A DNA stretch of 64,000 nucleotides, from contig JAMLIV010000012.1 in NCBI GenBank assembly GCA_023954075.1, forward strand, positions 1 to 64,000, given 5' to 3'. Each line of letters starts with the position of its first letter. Within the stretch, counting starts at the first letter, position 1. Source of the DNA: Lysobacteraceae bacterium. Lineage in GTDB: Bacteria > Pseudomonadota > Gammaproteobacteria > Xanthomonadales > Xanthomonadaceae. Shown one piece after another: positions 19,701 to 27,205 of the stretch. The notes below the pieces were generated by a model. That model was given only the letters and a program-made list of their open reading frames with translations, was not told the DNA's origin and searched no databases. A program made the position numbers and the translations under genes.

Positions 19701-20295
19701 CAACATCGTCGGAACCTACCGCGACAACCTGCTCGAAGCACCCCTGCTCGAAGCGCGCAACCTTGATGCGCCCGAGGGCCTGGACGTGAAGGTTGAGCAG
19801 GTCGGGCGCGCCTACGTCGCGCCGATCACGCCCACCCGCGCGCTGTTCGCCTGGCGTTTCGATGATGGCCGCGCCGGCATGGAATATCTGGAATCGACCA
19901 CCGCGCTGCTGGCCCGGCCCGATCCCGACCACACCGCGCACTGGTATCCGCCCAGCCAGTCGGGCTGGGGCGTGAATGTGGAGAGCGTGCAGATCGGCGA
20001 TGAGCGCCTGGACGTGGCCGCCACCTACCTTTACGACGACCGCGGCACGCCGCGCTGGACGATCAGCGAAGGCGCGATGACGCCGGGCGGCCAGCTCCTG
20101 CTGCGCAGCCATCGCCCGCACTGCCCCGGCTGCGCGCACTACGAGGACTGGGCCAGCCAGCGCCAGCCGGCCGGAAGCCTGCGCCTGCTCTGGCCCGGTG
20201 CCAGCCATGCGACCATCAGCACCGACATCACCCTGCCGCCACCGCTGCAGGGTCGATGGCAGCGCAGCAGCGTCCCCCTCGTTCCGATCCGATGA
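16780..20295 (+). CDS. Secreted lysyl-endopeptidase-like serine protease with PKD and C-terminal domains
   Basis: A 1171-residue exported protein. It has a signal peptide (about 1-23, cut after AYA), a pro-region to about 200, and a chymotrypsin-fold domain like Achromobacter protease I. The triad is visible as His260 (TAYHC), Asp318 (TDFTALEL) and Ser401 (GSSGSGLW). Asp431 in YDCYGR corresponds to the S1 residue that gives lysine preference. A PKD domain (about 470-560) contains GGYTYLWDADGDGVYE. Next comes a region with STNGYVSFDTGD and WSGMEVLDSDWYFEGETEFQ, resembling nidogen-type extracellular modules. The C-terminus has HWYPPSQSGWGVNVE, a motif I know from many secreted proteins of this order. 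Probably a nutrient-scavenging or predation enzyme. Confidence 0.87.
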   Translation: MSLFRSTLAAVLLTALPLACAYAAPQKSGQRAPAQAAHLDAGGERLLLVAPDLARLKAQDAVNDLKTGVPLRYGRVLPARFDLAADTGPGRWESAADGRLTWRLEVAGKGAHSLEFAFSRFRLPPGASLSIHARDGSVALPLLTDADNPASGVLHTAMLASDAAVLELTLPAARRATLELALRSVSWGYRDPFAAARAKSGSCNVDTACPEGDAWRNQIASVAGYSFSSSSSSLYCTGTLVATGSAAQDTAKPRLATAYHCISTAQEAASAVFYWGFESPTCRAPGSAENGSPLPATTASRAIQTGGAQLLSTNQATDFTALELNAPVPAAAMAYYSGWDRSGIVPNGAVGIHHANGNEKRIVFNDDPLTPMRNCIVSGGDPDTHWRVDQWELGTTEIGSSGSGLWNPSNGHLIGVLSGGNAGCANPSGYDCYGRLSSAWEVPSDTGTSIRAAFDRSGGNPETMPGKSSCDAPVVTLASSAFSAAPAAGARFELRASAQGGAGGYTYLWDADGDGVYERSGSSSQIRVSFPTRRQLNVRVQVRDAQGCIGVASRALDVVAPVIEAVSVGTPALVCGNDRAGIDPGERYTVPVTLRNVGSAALAAGARALFAPVGLMTLDVGPNAFGYVGTRDCDYGFIDLAAGSGATAPLATAVADGNPYGDLDDARTPDIALGGSGITLYGVTYSKAVMSTNGYVSFDTGDTGADADPICGGGELPAGAGGPQLRPFHADLRVLESPGAGLRYRRFAQCPRASQLGGTHPCHVFQWSGMEVLDSDWYFEGETEFQAIVYEGTGEVAYQYRRAAPTDLHSGAIGLIDAGGGDALALACPQATRTVPAAGSAMCAFAPGAQPASESPLRLESAAIVLPQIAAGQSATVNLPVKIRDDAACGAPLRLDYLATATVNAHSARGSRLAAGTVASGCQAVSQCGAPIAAVRLRSGDISNPQRSGNGLAHLSDLGATWYTADSSHLPTWYNIVGTYRDNLLEAPLLEARNLDAPEGLDVKVEQVGRAYVAPITPTRALFAWRFDDGRAGMEYLESTTALLARPDPDHTAHWYPPSQSGWGVNVESVQIGDERLDVAATYLYDDRGTPRWTISEGAMTPGGQLLLRSHRPHCPGCAHYEDWASQRQPAGSLRLLWPGASHATISTDITLPPPLQGRWQRSSVPLVPIR

Positions 20296-20303
20296 GACCC
20301 GCC

Positions 20304-20783
20304 ATGAAACAGGACCGCCGACTGATCCTCCTGCGTCACGCACACGCGCTTCCGGCCGGGCCGGGCCAGGCCGACCGGGATCGCCCGCTGTCGGGCACCG
20401 GTGAGGCGGAGGCCGATGCCGTCGCGGCCTTCCTCGCCGAGCACGCGCCCTTCGCCCGTGTGCTGTGTTCGCCCGCGCTGCGCACCCGCCAGACCGCCGA
20501 ACGCGTGATGGCGCGCACCGGCTATGCCGACACCCGCCACGACCCGCGCATCTACGAGGCCAGCGCCGGCGAATTGATCGAGGTCCTGGACGAGCACGAC
20601 GCCCCGTCCATCCTGCTGGTCGGGCACAACCCGGGGCTGGAGCAGCTCGTGGCCCTGCTGTGCACCGGGCGTTCGGGCGAATACCGCGGCATGCCGCCGG
20701 CGGGCGTCGCGGTGCTGAGCCTGCCCGAGGGCGCGGCGCTGGAACCGGGCGTTGCGCGGCTGGACGCCTTCTGGTCCTCCTGA
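20304..20783 (+). CDS. sixA: Histidine phosphatase, SixA-like
   Basis: A 159-residue phosphatase of the histidine phosphatase superfamily. LILLRHAHA supplies the RHG-type catalytic histidine, VLCSPALRTRQTAE the S-x-x-x-R-x-x-Q segment, and LLVGHNPGLEQLV the second catalytic histidine. SixA removes phosphate from histidine phosphotransfer domains in E. coli. The start at 20304 is preferred; an ATG at 20292 overlaps the protease stop and would add MRPA. It follows the protease gene closely and is followed by a YceI gene after seven bases, so the three may be cotranscribed. Confidence 0.88.
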   Translation: MKQDRRLILLRHAHALPAGPGQADRDRPLSGTGEAEADAVAAFLAEHAPFARVLCSPALRTRQTAERVMARTGYADTRHDPRIYEASAGELIEVLDEHDAPSILLVGHNPGLEQLVALLCTGRSGEYRGMPPAGVAVLSLPEGAALEPGVARLDAFWSS

Positions 20784-20790
20784 CCACGCG

Positions 20791-21360
20791 ATGCGCTGGC
20801 TCTGGATCCCTGCACTGGCTCTCGCCGTGATCTGGCCTCGCGCGTCCGCGCAGACCTGGTCCATCGACACAGGCAGGGCGAGCGCCAGCTTCAGCGTGCG
20901 CCCGGTCTGGCTCAGGCGCATCCATGGACACTTCCCGATCCTGGAAGGGGTCCTGGTGCGTGATCCGGCGCGTGACACGGTCGCGGTCGACGTGCGCATC
21001 GACGTGCGTGCGCTGCAGATGGGGCGCGCCGCCTGGGTGATCTGGGCGCAGTCGCCCGAGTTCTTCGACGTCGAGCGCCACCCGTGGATCCGCTTTCGTT
21101 CCGATCCCTTTCCCGTCAGCCAGCTGCCTGAGGGCGGGCTGATCGAAGGGCAGGCCACGCTGCGCGGCGTGACCCGACGGATCGGTTTCACCCTGGCACC
21201 GGTCGAATGCGCCGCGTTCGCCCCGGACTGCCCGATCCGGGCCGAGGGCGCGGTCAGCCGCAGCGCCTTCGCCATGGATGCGCGACGCCTGTCCCTGGGC
21301 GACAGCGTGACGCTGAGCTTCGAAGTGATGCTGATCCAGGCCCCGGACCCGATGCGATGA
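20791..21360 (+). CDS. YceI-family periplasmic lipocalin-like protein
   Basis: A 189-residue exported YceI protein. The signal peptide is MRWLWIPALALAVIWPRASA. The mature part opens QTWSIDTGRASASFSVRPV, the usual YceI start, and contains FDVERHPWIRFRSDPF and GQATLRGVTRRIGFTL, both family motifs. YceI folds bind isoprenoid-like lipids (polyprenyl chains in the Thermus protein). The stop overlaps the start of the phospholipase-D gene by four bases, suggesting joint translation. A role at the envelope alongside the lipid enzyme is plausible but unproven. Confidence 0.88.
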   Translation: MRWLWIPALALAVIWPRASAQTWSIDTGRASASFSVRPVWLRRIHGHFPILEGVLVRDPARDTVAVDVRIDVRALQMGRAAWVIWAQSPEFFDVERHPWIRFRSDPFPVSQLPEGGLIEGQATLRGVTRRIGFTLAPVECAAFAPDCPIRAEGAVSRSAFAMDARRLSLGDSVTLSFEVMLIQAPDPMR

Positions 21361-23246
21361 ACCGGGTGCTGCACCTGCTGGCGTTGGCGCTGATGGCGCT
21401 GGCGCTCACCGCCTGCATGCCCAGCCGCAAGGACATCCGCAGCGCGCGCGCCGACGCGCGCGCCCTGCAGGACACCGCCACCACCTGCGGCCTGCCGGAC
21501 CGCTGCGCGCAGGAGTCGGCGCTGTACGCCCTGGGCGAGTTTGCGATGGCGCAGAGCCAGCCAGACGCCCCGCGTCACGAAGTCACGCTGCTGGAAAGTG
21601 GTGAAGACGCGCTGCTGGCGCGCATCAACCTGATCCGGGCCGCGCGATTCCGGCTCGACGTGCAGAGCTTCATCTACGCCCAGGACGACTCCGGGTTTCT
21701 CGTCCTCAGCGAACTGCTGGCAGCGGCGCGGCGCGGCGTGCGGGTGCGGGTCCTGCTCGACCAGCTCTACAGCGTCGACGACGTGGAACTGGTCGCCGCG
21801 CTGGCCAGCGCCCATGTCAACTTCGAGCTGCGCCTGTTCAACCCGACTTTCGGCAAGGCCCGCACCGGGCCATTCGAGTTCGCCGCCGGGATCCTGTGCT
21901 GCTTCACCCGCTTCAACCAGCGCATGCACAACAAGCTGCTGCTGGCCGACGGCGTCATCGGCATCACCGGCGGGCGCAACTACCAGGACCGCTACTTCGA
22001 CTGGGATCCAGCCTTCAACTACCGCGATCGCGACATCCTCGTGGCCGGCCCCGCCGCCGGGCAGATGCAGGAATCCTTCAGCCGGTTCTGGCGCCATCCT
22101 CGCGCCGTGCCGGCGGCGGCGCTGCACGACGTGCGCCGCCGCCTGAGCGCGCTGGAGCGCGGCCACGCGCTCGATCCGGACACGCTGATCGCCACCGCGC
22201 AAGCACACGGACGGGTCGCGGCCATGTCCAGGGCGGCCAGCGACCCGTCCGTGATCGCCGAGCGCCTGCTCGCGCGAACCCGCTCCGTGGGCGAGGTCGA
22301 GTTCCTCTCCGACCTGCCCAACAAGACGCTGGAGCGCAATGACCCGAGCGAGCGCGACCTGTCGCTCGAACTGCTGGCGCTGTTCGAGGGCGCGCAGGAC
22401 CGCATCGTGCTGCAGACGCCTTACCTCGTGTTTTCGCGCACCGCGCGGCGCAGCCTGCGTGCGCTGCACGAGCGCGAGCATCCGCCCAGGATCATCGTCT
22501 CGACCAACAGCCTGGCCTCGACCGATGCCTTCCCGGTCTATGCGCTCTCGCACAAGTACAAGCGTCGCTACCTGCGCGAGTACGGGCTGCACATCTACGA
22601 GTACAAGCCGTTTCCGGGCAGTGCGCCGCTGGACTGGCAGGATGCGCTGATCGATCTGCCGCCCGGCGCGCCGGTGCGACGCAGCCTGGGCGAGCGTGCG
22701 ACCGAATCCCGCCGTGCGATCGGCTCGGGTGCCCAAGGCTCGCGCGGCAGCGCGCGGGGCGGTCGCGTTCCGCTTTCGCGCGAAGGCGTGCGCATGGGCA
22801 TGCACGCCAAGTCGATCGTGATCGACGACCGCATCGGGCTGGTCGGCACGCACAACTTCGACCCGCGTTCGGATCGCCTCAACACCGAAAGCGTGGTGAT
22901 CGTGCACGACCCGGCATTTGCCGCGGAGCTTGCCGAAGAGGTTCTTGCCGACACCGCGCCCGAGAACGCAGGTGATCGCGCCGCGCCCAAGCCGGTGGTG
23001 CTGTCCGGGCTCAACTACAGCCTGGGCAAGGCCTTCGAGGCGCTGCCCCTGTTCGACATCTGGCCCTTCCGCTACGCCACCAGCTGGGAAATGAAGCCCG
23101 GCTGCGCGCCGGTGCCGCGCGACGACCCGAAGTTCTCCGAGTGTTACCAGCCCGTCGGCGATTTCCCCGAGGTGCAGGTGCCGCTCAAGTCGATCTACAC
23201 CCGCATCCTCACCGCCTTCGGCGCGGGCCTGGCACCGATTCTCTGA
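21357..23246 (+). CDS. Phospholipase D-family lipoprotein, ClsC-like cardiolipin synthase
   Basis: A 629-residue protein with a lipoprotein signal (LALMALALTACMPS, lipobox cysteine about residue 21). Two HKD motifs are intact: MHNKLLLADGVIGITGGRN near residue 190 and MHAKSIVIDDRIGLVGTHN near 482, followed by the N and D residues usual for the family. Two-HKD proteins of this size near lipid genes are often cardiolipin synthases that use phosphatidylethanolamine or phosphatidylglycerol; ClsC is the nearest E. coli comparison. About 40 residues of Ser/Arg-rich insertion (about 445-475) precede the second motif. It is coupled to the YceI gene by an ATGA overlap. Confidence 0.86.
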   Translation: MNRVLHLLALALMALALTACMPSRKDIRSARADARALQDTATTCGLPDRCAQESALYALGEFAMAQSQPDAPRHEVTLLESGEDALLARINLIRAARFRLDVQSFIYAQDDSGFLVLSELLAAARRGVRVRVLLDQLYSVDDVELVAALASAHVNFELRLFNPTFGKARTGPFEFAAGILCCFTRFNQRMHNKLLLADGVIGITGGRNYQDRYFDWDPAFNYRDRDILVAGPAAGQMQESFSRFWRHPRAVPAAALHDVRRRLSALERGHALDPDTLIATAQAHGRVAAMSRAASDPSVIAERLLARTRSVGEVEFLSDLPNKTLERNDPSERDLSLELLALFEGAQDRIVLQTPYLVFSRTARRSLRALHEREHPPRIIVSTNSLASTDAFPVYALSHKYKRRYLREYGLHIYEYKPFPGSAPLDWQDALIDLPPGAPVRRSLGERATESRRAIGSGAQGSRGSARGGRVPLSREGVRMGMHAKSIVIDDRIGLVGTHNFDPRSDRLNTESVVIVHDPAFAAELAEEVLADTAPENAGDRAAPKPVVLSGLNYSLGKAFEALPLFDIWPFRYATSWEMKPGCAPVPRDDPKFSECYQPVGDFPEVQVPLKSIYTRILTAFGAGLAPIL

Positions 23247-23247
23247 C

Positions 23248-23376
23248 GGGGCGGGAATGGGGAATCGGGAATCGGGAATGGACGGTGAGCCCGTCGCCAA
23301 TCTCGGGCGGTCGTCTGCGTGGCGCCGCGGCCGCCGCCGTACCCGCCTTCGATTCCCGATTCCCCATTCCCGCCCC
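23248..23376. repeat. Palindromic GGGAATC element with perfect 26-bp arms
   Basis: The arm at 23248-23273 (GGGGCGGGAATGGGGAATCG plus GGAATC) and the arm at 23351-23376 are perfect inverted copies, separated by 77 bp. The left arm starts two bases after the phospholipase-D stop codon, and another GGGAATGG unit follows it. Next to the right arm a 12-bp unit (CCGATTGACGCC) is repeated in tandem (23373-23398). The element may act as a terminator, but no T-run follows. Confidence 0.85.
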
Positions 23377-23452
23377 GATTGACGCCCCGATTGACGCCTC
23401 TGCCGGGGCTTCGCTAGGCTGCCGCCTCTCCGGTCATCTTTAAGGTCAGGCC

Positions 23453-24067
23453 ATGCCTCTGAGCATTTCGTTCGAACTGAGCGATCAGGATCTCGAGCAC
23501 TTCGTCGCCGCCCAGCGCAGCGCCACGGCCGCGGCCGAAAGCAAGAGCGCCGACGAGATCATCGCCGCATCCACGCAGATGCTGGAGGGTGCGCTCAAGG
23601 CCAAGGTGCCGGACTTCGTCCAGCAGCGCCTGGCCATGCTCGACAACCTGATCGCCATGCTGCGCGACGAGGGCTGGAGCCTGCCTGACGCCGACCGCCA
23701 GCGCGTGCTTGCGGCGCTGGTCTACTTCGTCGATCCGGCCGACGTGATCCCCGATTCGGTGCCCGTGCTGGGCTACCTGGACGATGCGATCATGATCGAG
23801 CTGTGCGTGCGCGACCTCAAGCACGAGATCGATGCCTACGACGACTTTTGCGATTTCCGCGAGAGCGAGGCCGGTCGTCTGGGCCAGAGTCCATCCGAGG
23901 TCGGGCGCTGCGACTGGCTGGACGCGCGCCGCGAGGAGCTGCAGAACCGGATGCACCTGCGCCGCGAGCGCGACTTCGGCGTGGGCTACGGCAACTCCAG
24001 CGGCTATGCCAGCGGCAAGACCTACCTGAGCCGCAGCTGGCGTCCCAGCATCTTCACGATGCGCTGA
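23453..24067 (+). CDS. YkvA-family (DUF1232) protein
   Basis: A 204-residue protein. Residues about 60-125 form the DUF1232/YkvA domain, with VLAALVYFVDPADVIPDSVP and LGYLDDAIMIELCVRDLKHE; the YFxxPxDxIPD motif defines the family. The N-terminal 55 residues look helical and charged, and the C-terminal tail is Gly/Ser/Arg-rich with GVGYGNSSGYASGKTYLSRS. Family members are often membrane-associated, but no clear transmembrane helix is visible here. Function unknown. The stop overlaps the start of the thioesterase gene by one base. Confidence 0.8.
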   Translation: MPLSISFELSDQDLEHFVAAQRSATAAAESKSADEIIAASTQMLEGALKAKVPDFVQQRLAMLDNLIAMLRDEGWSLPDADRQRVLAALVYFVDPADVIPDSVPVLGYLDDAIMIELCVRDLKHEIDAYDDFCDFRESEAGRLGQSPSEVGRCDWLDARREELQNRMHLRRERDFGVGYGNSSGYASGKTYLSRSWRPSIFTMR

Positions 24068-24501
24068 TGGCCGATATCTTCACCCGACGCCCGCCGCTGG
24101 CCGCGATCAACGCCAGCGGTGCCGACTCGATGGTCGCGCATCTGGGCATCACCGTCACCGAACAGGGAGAGGATTTCCTGCGCGGCACCATGCCGGTCGA
24201 TCCGCGCACCCGACAGCCGTTCGGCCTGCTGCACGGCGGCGCGTCGGTCGCGCTGGCGGAGTCGCTCGGCAGCCTCGCCGGAAACCTGTGCCTGGACAAT
24301 GAGGCATCGACGGCGGTGGGGTTGGAAATCTCGGCCAACCACATCCGCTCGGTCACCTCCGGCACCGTCACCGGCACGGCGCGCCCGCTGCACCTGGGGC
24401 GCAATACGCAGGTGTGGGATATCCGCATCGAAGACGAAGAAGACCGCCTGGTCTGCGTGTCGCGGCTCACCCTGGCCGTGGTGGCGCGCCGCGCAGCTTG
24501 A
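24067..24501 (+). CDS. Hotdog-fold acyl-CoA thioesterase (PaaI/MenI/EntH type)
   Basis: A 144-residue hotdog protein. GLLHGGASVALAESLGSLAG is the conserved active-site helix region of the MenI/YdiI/EntH group, with a catalytic acidic residue in AESLG. VGLEISANHIRSVTSGTVTG and NTQVWDIRIEDEEDRLVCVS complete the fold. Relatives hydrolyse aromatic or fatty acyl-CoA, such as 1,4-dihydroxy-2-naphthoyl-CoA. No menaquinone or enterobactin genes are nearby, so the substrate is open. The ATG at 24067 overlaps the stop of the YkvA-type gene by one base. Confidence 0.9.
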   Translation: MADIFTRRPPLAAINASGADSMVAHLGITVTEQGEDFLRGTMPVDPRTRQPFGLLHGGASVALAESLGSLAGNLCLDNEASTAVGLEISANHIRSVTSGTVTGTARPLHLGRNTQVWDIRIEDEEDRLVCVSRLTLAVVARRAA

Positions 24502-24596
24502 ACGCGGGCCAACCCGTTGCGGATCGGGTTGGCGATCCAGGCAAACTCACGGCCGCCTTTGGATAGACTCCACGCTCCGAACCGTTCCGTGTCCCG

Positions 24597-25400
24597 ATGC
24601 CTCGCCCTTCCCCGCAGTCACGCCAATCCCCAGCGCCGGGCGAACGCCTGCTGCGCCCGCTGCGCTATGCCGTTCGGGTTCCGCTGTTCACCCTGCACCT
24701 GACGCTGGGTCTGCCGCTGACCCTGCTGGCGATCAACCGTTTCACCGCGCGCTGGACGCTGGACGGCGAGCGCGTGGACCATCACGCGATCCGCTGGTGG
24801 TCGGCCACGCTGATGCGCATCTTCGGCATGCGCGTGCGGCGCGTGGGCCAGCCGCTGCGCGAAGCGCACCTGCTGGTGGCCAACCACGTTTCCTGGATCG
24901 ACATCGAGCTGGTGCACAGCCAGCGCGTGGTCGGCTTCGTGGCGAAATCCGAGATCAGCCGCTGGCCGCTGGTTGGCTGGCTTGCGGGGCGTGCCGGCAC
25001 CATCTACCACCAGCGCGGCAGCAACGCCTCGCTGTCGAGCGTGCTCGACCTGATGGTCGGCCGGCTCGATTCGGGCCAGGCGGTGGGTGCCTTTCCCGAA
25101 GGCGGGACCAACGGCGGTGACTCCGTGCGGACCTTCCACGCGCGCATCTTCCAGGCTGCCTTCGAGGCCCAGGTGCCGGTGCAGCCGGTGGCGCTGCGCT
25201 ACGGCTCCGGAGGCAGCGCGCAGACCGTGGTGGCGTTTGCGCCGGGCGAGAACTTCCTGCGGAATTTCCTGCGCCTCCTGGGCGAGCCTTCGCGCGTGGC
25301 CGAGGTACATTTCCTGCCGGCGATCGTGCCGGGCGAGGAAGGTCGCCGCCAGGTCGCCGAAAAGGCGCGCGAGTCGATCGTCGCGGCGATGGAATCGTGA
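24597..25400 (+). CDS. 1-acylglycerol-3-phosphate acyltransferase-like protein (PlsC family)
   Basis: A 267-residue membrane acyltransferase. One hydrophobic N-terminal helix (VPLFTLHLTLGLPLTLLAI, about 30-48) precedes the catalytic NHVSWIDIE (NHxxxxD, near residue 95) and the glycerol-phosphate-binding FPEGGTNGG near 165, where the usual FPEGTRS has a Gly-Gly variant. It should acylate lysophosphatidate or a related lysophospholipid at the inner membrane. It is coupled by a four-base overlap to the downstream yheT-type gene, an arrangement I know from other Xanthomonadales. Confidence 0.88.
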   Translation: MPRPSPQSRQSPAPGERLLRPLRYAVRVPLFTLHLTLGLPLTLLAINRFTARWTLDGERVDHHAIRWWSATLMRIFGMRVRRVGQPLREAHLLVANHVSWIDIELVHSQRVVGFVAKSEISRWPLVGWLAGRAGTIYHQRGSNASLSSVLDLMVGRLDSGQAVGAFPEGGTNGGDSVRTFHARIFQAAFEAQVPVQPVALRYGSGGSAQTVVAFAPGENFLRNFLRLLGEPSRVAEVHFLPAIVPGEEGRRQVAEKARESIVAAMES

Positions 25401-26398
25401 GCCTCGATCCCGCCCGGTTCCGCCCGCCCGCACCCCTGCGCAATGCCCACGTGCAGTCGGTTCTGGCGAGCAGCCGGTTTCGCAAGATTTTCACCCGCCG
25501 GGTCGCGGCCGATCTGATCGCCGGGGCGCAGGAGCTGATCCTCGACAGCGGCGAGGGCGTGCGCCTGCAGGGGTTCCTGACCCTCCAAAACCACCTGCCG
25601 CAGGCACGCGGCCTGGCGGTTCTCGTGCACGGCTGGGAGGGCTCGGTCGATTCCAGCTACATCCTGGCCACCGGCGCGCGCCTGCTCGACGCTGGATTCG
25701 ACGTGTTCCGGCTGCACCTGCGCGACCATGGCGACACCCACGCGCTCAACCGCGACCTGTTCCATTCCTGCCGGATCGACGAAGTGGTGGCGGCGGTCGG
25801 CAACCTCGCGCGCCGCGTGCCGCACCGCGCGCTGTGCGTTGCCGGCTACTCGCTCGGCGGCAATTTCGCGCTGCGCGTGGCGCTGCGCGCGCCCGCGGCC
25901 GACCTCGGGCTGCGGCATGTCGCCGCGGTCTGCCCGGTGATCAGCCCGCGGGCCGGGCTGGAGGCCATCGAGGCCGCGCCCTGGTTCTACCAGCACTACT
26001 TCATGCACAAGTGGGGCCGCTCGCTGCGGCGCAAGCAGGCGATCTTCCCCGATGCCTTCCACTTCAGCGCGTCCGAACTGCGCGCCGGCGTGCGCGGCCT
26101 CACCCGGGCGCTGGTGGATCGCTATACCGAGTTCGATTCGCTCGACGCCTACCTCGACGGCTATTCCGTCGCCGGCGATCGCCTGGCCGGGCTGCAGGTG
26201 CCGGCCAGCATCCTCACCGCGGCGGATGATCCCGTCATTCCGGTCGAGGATTTCCGCACGCTCTCCCTGCCGCCGCAGGTGCGGCTTTCGATCGCGCCCT
26301 GGGGCGGGCACTGCGGCTTCCTCGCCGGCCTGCGGCTCGACGGTCTGGCTGAAGCCTGGGTCACCGAGCAGCTCGCCGAGGCCTGTCCGGCCGATTGA
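25397..26398 (+). CDS. YheT-family alpha/beta hydrolase
   Basis: A 333-residue hydrolase of the YheT/ABHD1-3 family. It begins with RFRPPAPLRNAHVQSVLAS, the family's N-terminal signature. LVHGWEGSVDSSY corresponds to the oxyanion region, CVAGYSLGGNFALR holds the nucleophile serine near residue 151, ILTAADDPVIPVEDF the acid, and GGHCGFL the catalytic histidine. Relatives act on lipid esters. The GTG start at 25397 overlaps the acyltransferase stop (GTGA), which supports this start over internal ones. Confidence 0.9.
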   Translation: MSLDPARFRPPAPLRNAHVQSVLASSRFRKIFTRRVAADLIAGAQELILDSGEGVRLQGFLTLQNHLPQARGLAVLVHGWEGSVDSSYILATGARLLDAGFDVFRLHLRDHGDTHALNRDLFHSCRIDEVVAAVGNLARRVPHRALCVAGYSLGGNFALRVALRAPAADLGLRHVAAVCPVISPRAGLEAIEAAPWFYQHYFMHKWGRSLRRKQAIFPDAFHFSASELRAGVRGLTRALVDRYTEFDSLDAYLDGYSVAGDRLAGLQVPASILTAADDPVIPVEDFRTLSLPPQVRLSIAPWGGHCGFLAGLRLDGLAEAWVTEQLAEACPAD

Positions 26399-26433
26399 GC
26401 GCAGGCACCGCCCGCCAATCGTGGCGATTCCCG

Positions 26434-26463
26434 GGCAATCCGGGTCGCGCGGCCCGGATTGCC
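26434..26463. terminator. Strong hairpin after the yheT-type gene
   Basis: An 11-bp perfect stem (GGCAATCCGGG / CCCGGATTGCC) with an 8-base loop, 36 bp past the stop codon. No T-run follows, so it may be a factor-dependent terminator or an RNA-stabilising hairpin. Confidence 0.5.
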
Positions 26464-26502
26464 GATACCCTATGCGCCTGTTTTCCCATTCGAGACTGCG
26501 CG

Positions 26503-27132
26503 ATGAAGCTTTCCAGCCGGAGTTTCCCCCACCGCGGCCCGATTCCTCCGGAACTCGCCTTCGGACGACGCGGCGATGCGACCAATCCGATCGCGCTGTC
26601 GGACAATCGCAACCCGCACCTGGCCTGGGAAGACGCGCCTGCCGGCACGGCGTCGTTCGTGCTGTGGTGCGTGGACCCGGACGTGCCTTCGCGCGGGGAC
26701 GACGTGAATCAGGCGGGGCGCATCATTCCGGCGGAGCTGCCGCGGGTGGAGTTCAGCCACTGGATCATGGTCGACATTCCCGTCGGCGTGCACGAGATCG
26801 CCGAAGGCGCGCTGAGCCATGGCATCACCGCGCGCGGCAAGCCGGCGCAGCCTGGCCCGGGTGGCGCGCGCCAGGGCGTGAACGACTACACCGGCTGGTT
26901 CGCCAACGATGCCGAGATGGCCGGCTCGTACCACGGTTACGACGGTCCCTGCCCGCCGTTCAACGACGCCATTGCGCACCGCTACTTCTTCCGCCTGTTC
27001 GCGCTCGACGTGGCGAAACTCGAGCTGCCCGAGGGCTTCACCGCCGCCCAGGCGCTGGCCGCGATGCAGGGTCACGTGCTCGACGAGGTCGCGATCTACG
27101 GCAGCTACGGCCTGAATCCGGCGCTCGACTGA
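26503..27132 (+). CDS. YbhB/YbcL family Raf-kinase-inhibitor-like protein
   Basis: A 209-residue cytoplasmic PEBP-fold protein. Family marks are PHLAWEDAPAGTASFVLWCV, the anion-pocket DPDVPSR, FSHWIMVDIPVGVHEIAEGA and YTGWFANDAEMAGSYHGYDG-PCPP. It is longer than E. coli YbhB (158) because of loop insertions around the GRIIPAELPRVEF segment. The biological role of bacterial homologues is unsettled. The ATG at 26503 is the first that leaves a family-like N-terminus (MKLSSRSFP). Confidence 0.88.
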   Translation: MKLSSRSFPHRGPIPPELAFGRRGDATNPIALSDNRNPHLAWEDAPAGTASFVLWCVDPDVPSRGDDVNQAGRIIPAELPRVEFSHWIMVDIPVGVHEIAEGALSHGITARGKPAQPGPGGARQGVNDYTGWFANDAEMAGSYHGYDGPCPPFNDAIAHRYFFRLFALDVAKLELPEGFTAAQALAAMQGHVLDEVAIYGSYGLNPALD

Positions 27133-27205
27133 GCAAACACCGCCCCGACCCCGCACCGCGGCGGCGCGATCGCCGCCCGGTGCCCGCACGAGTGCCCGCA
27201 CACCG

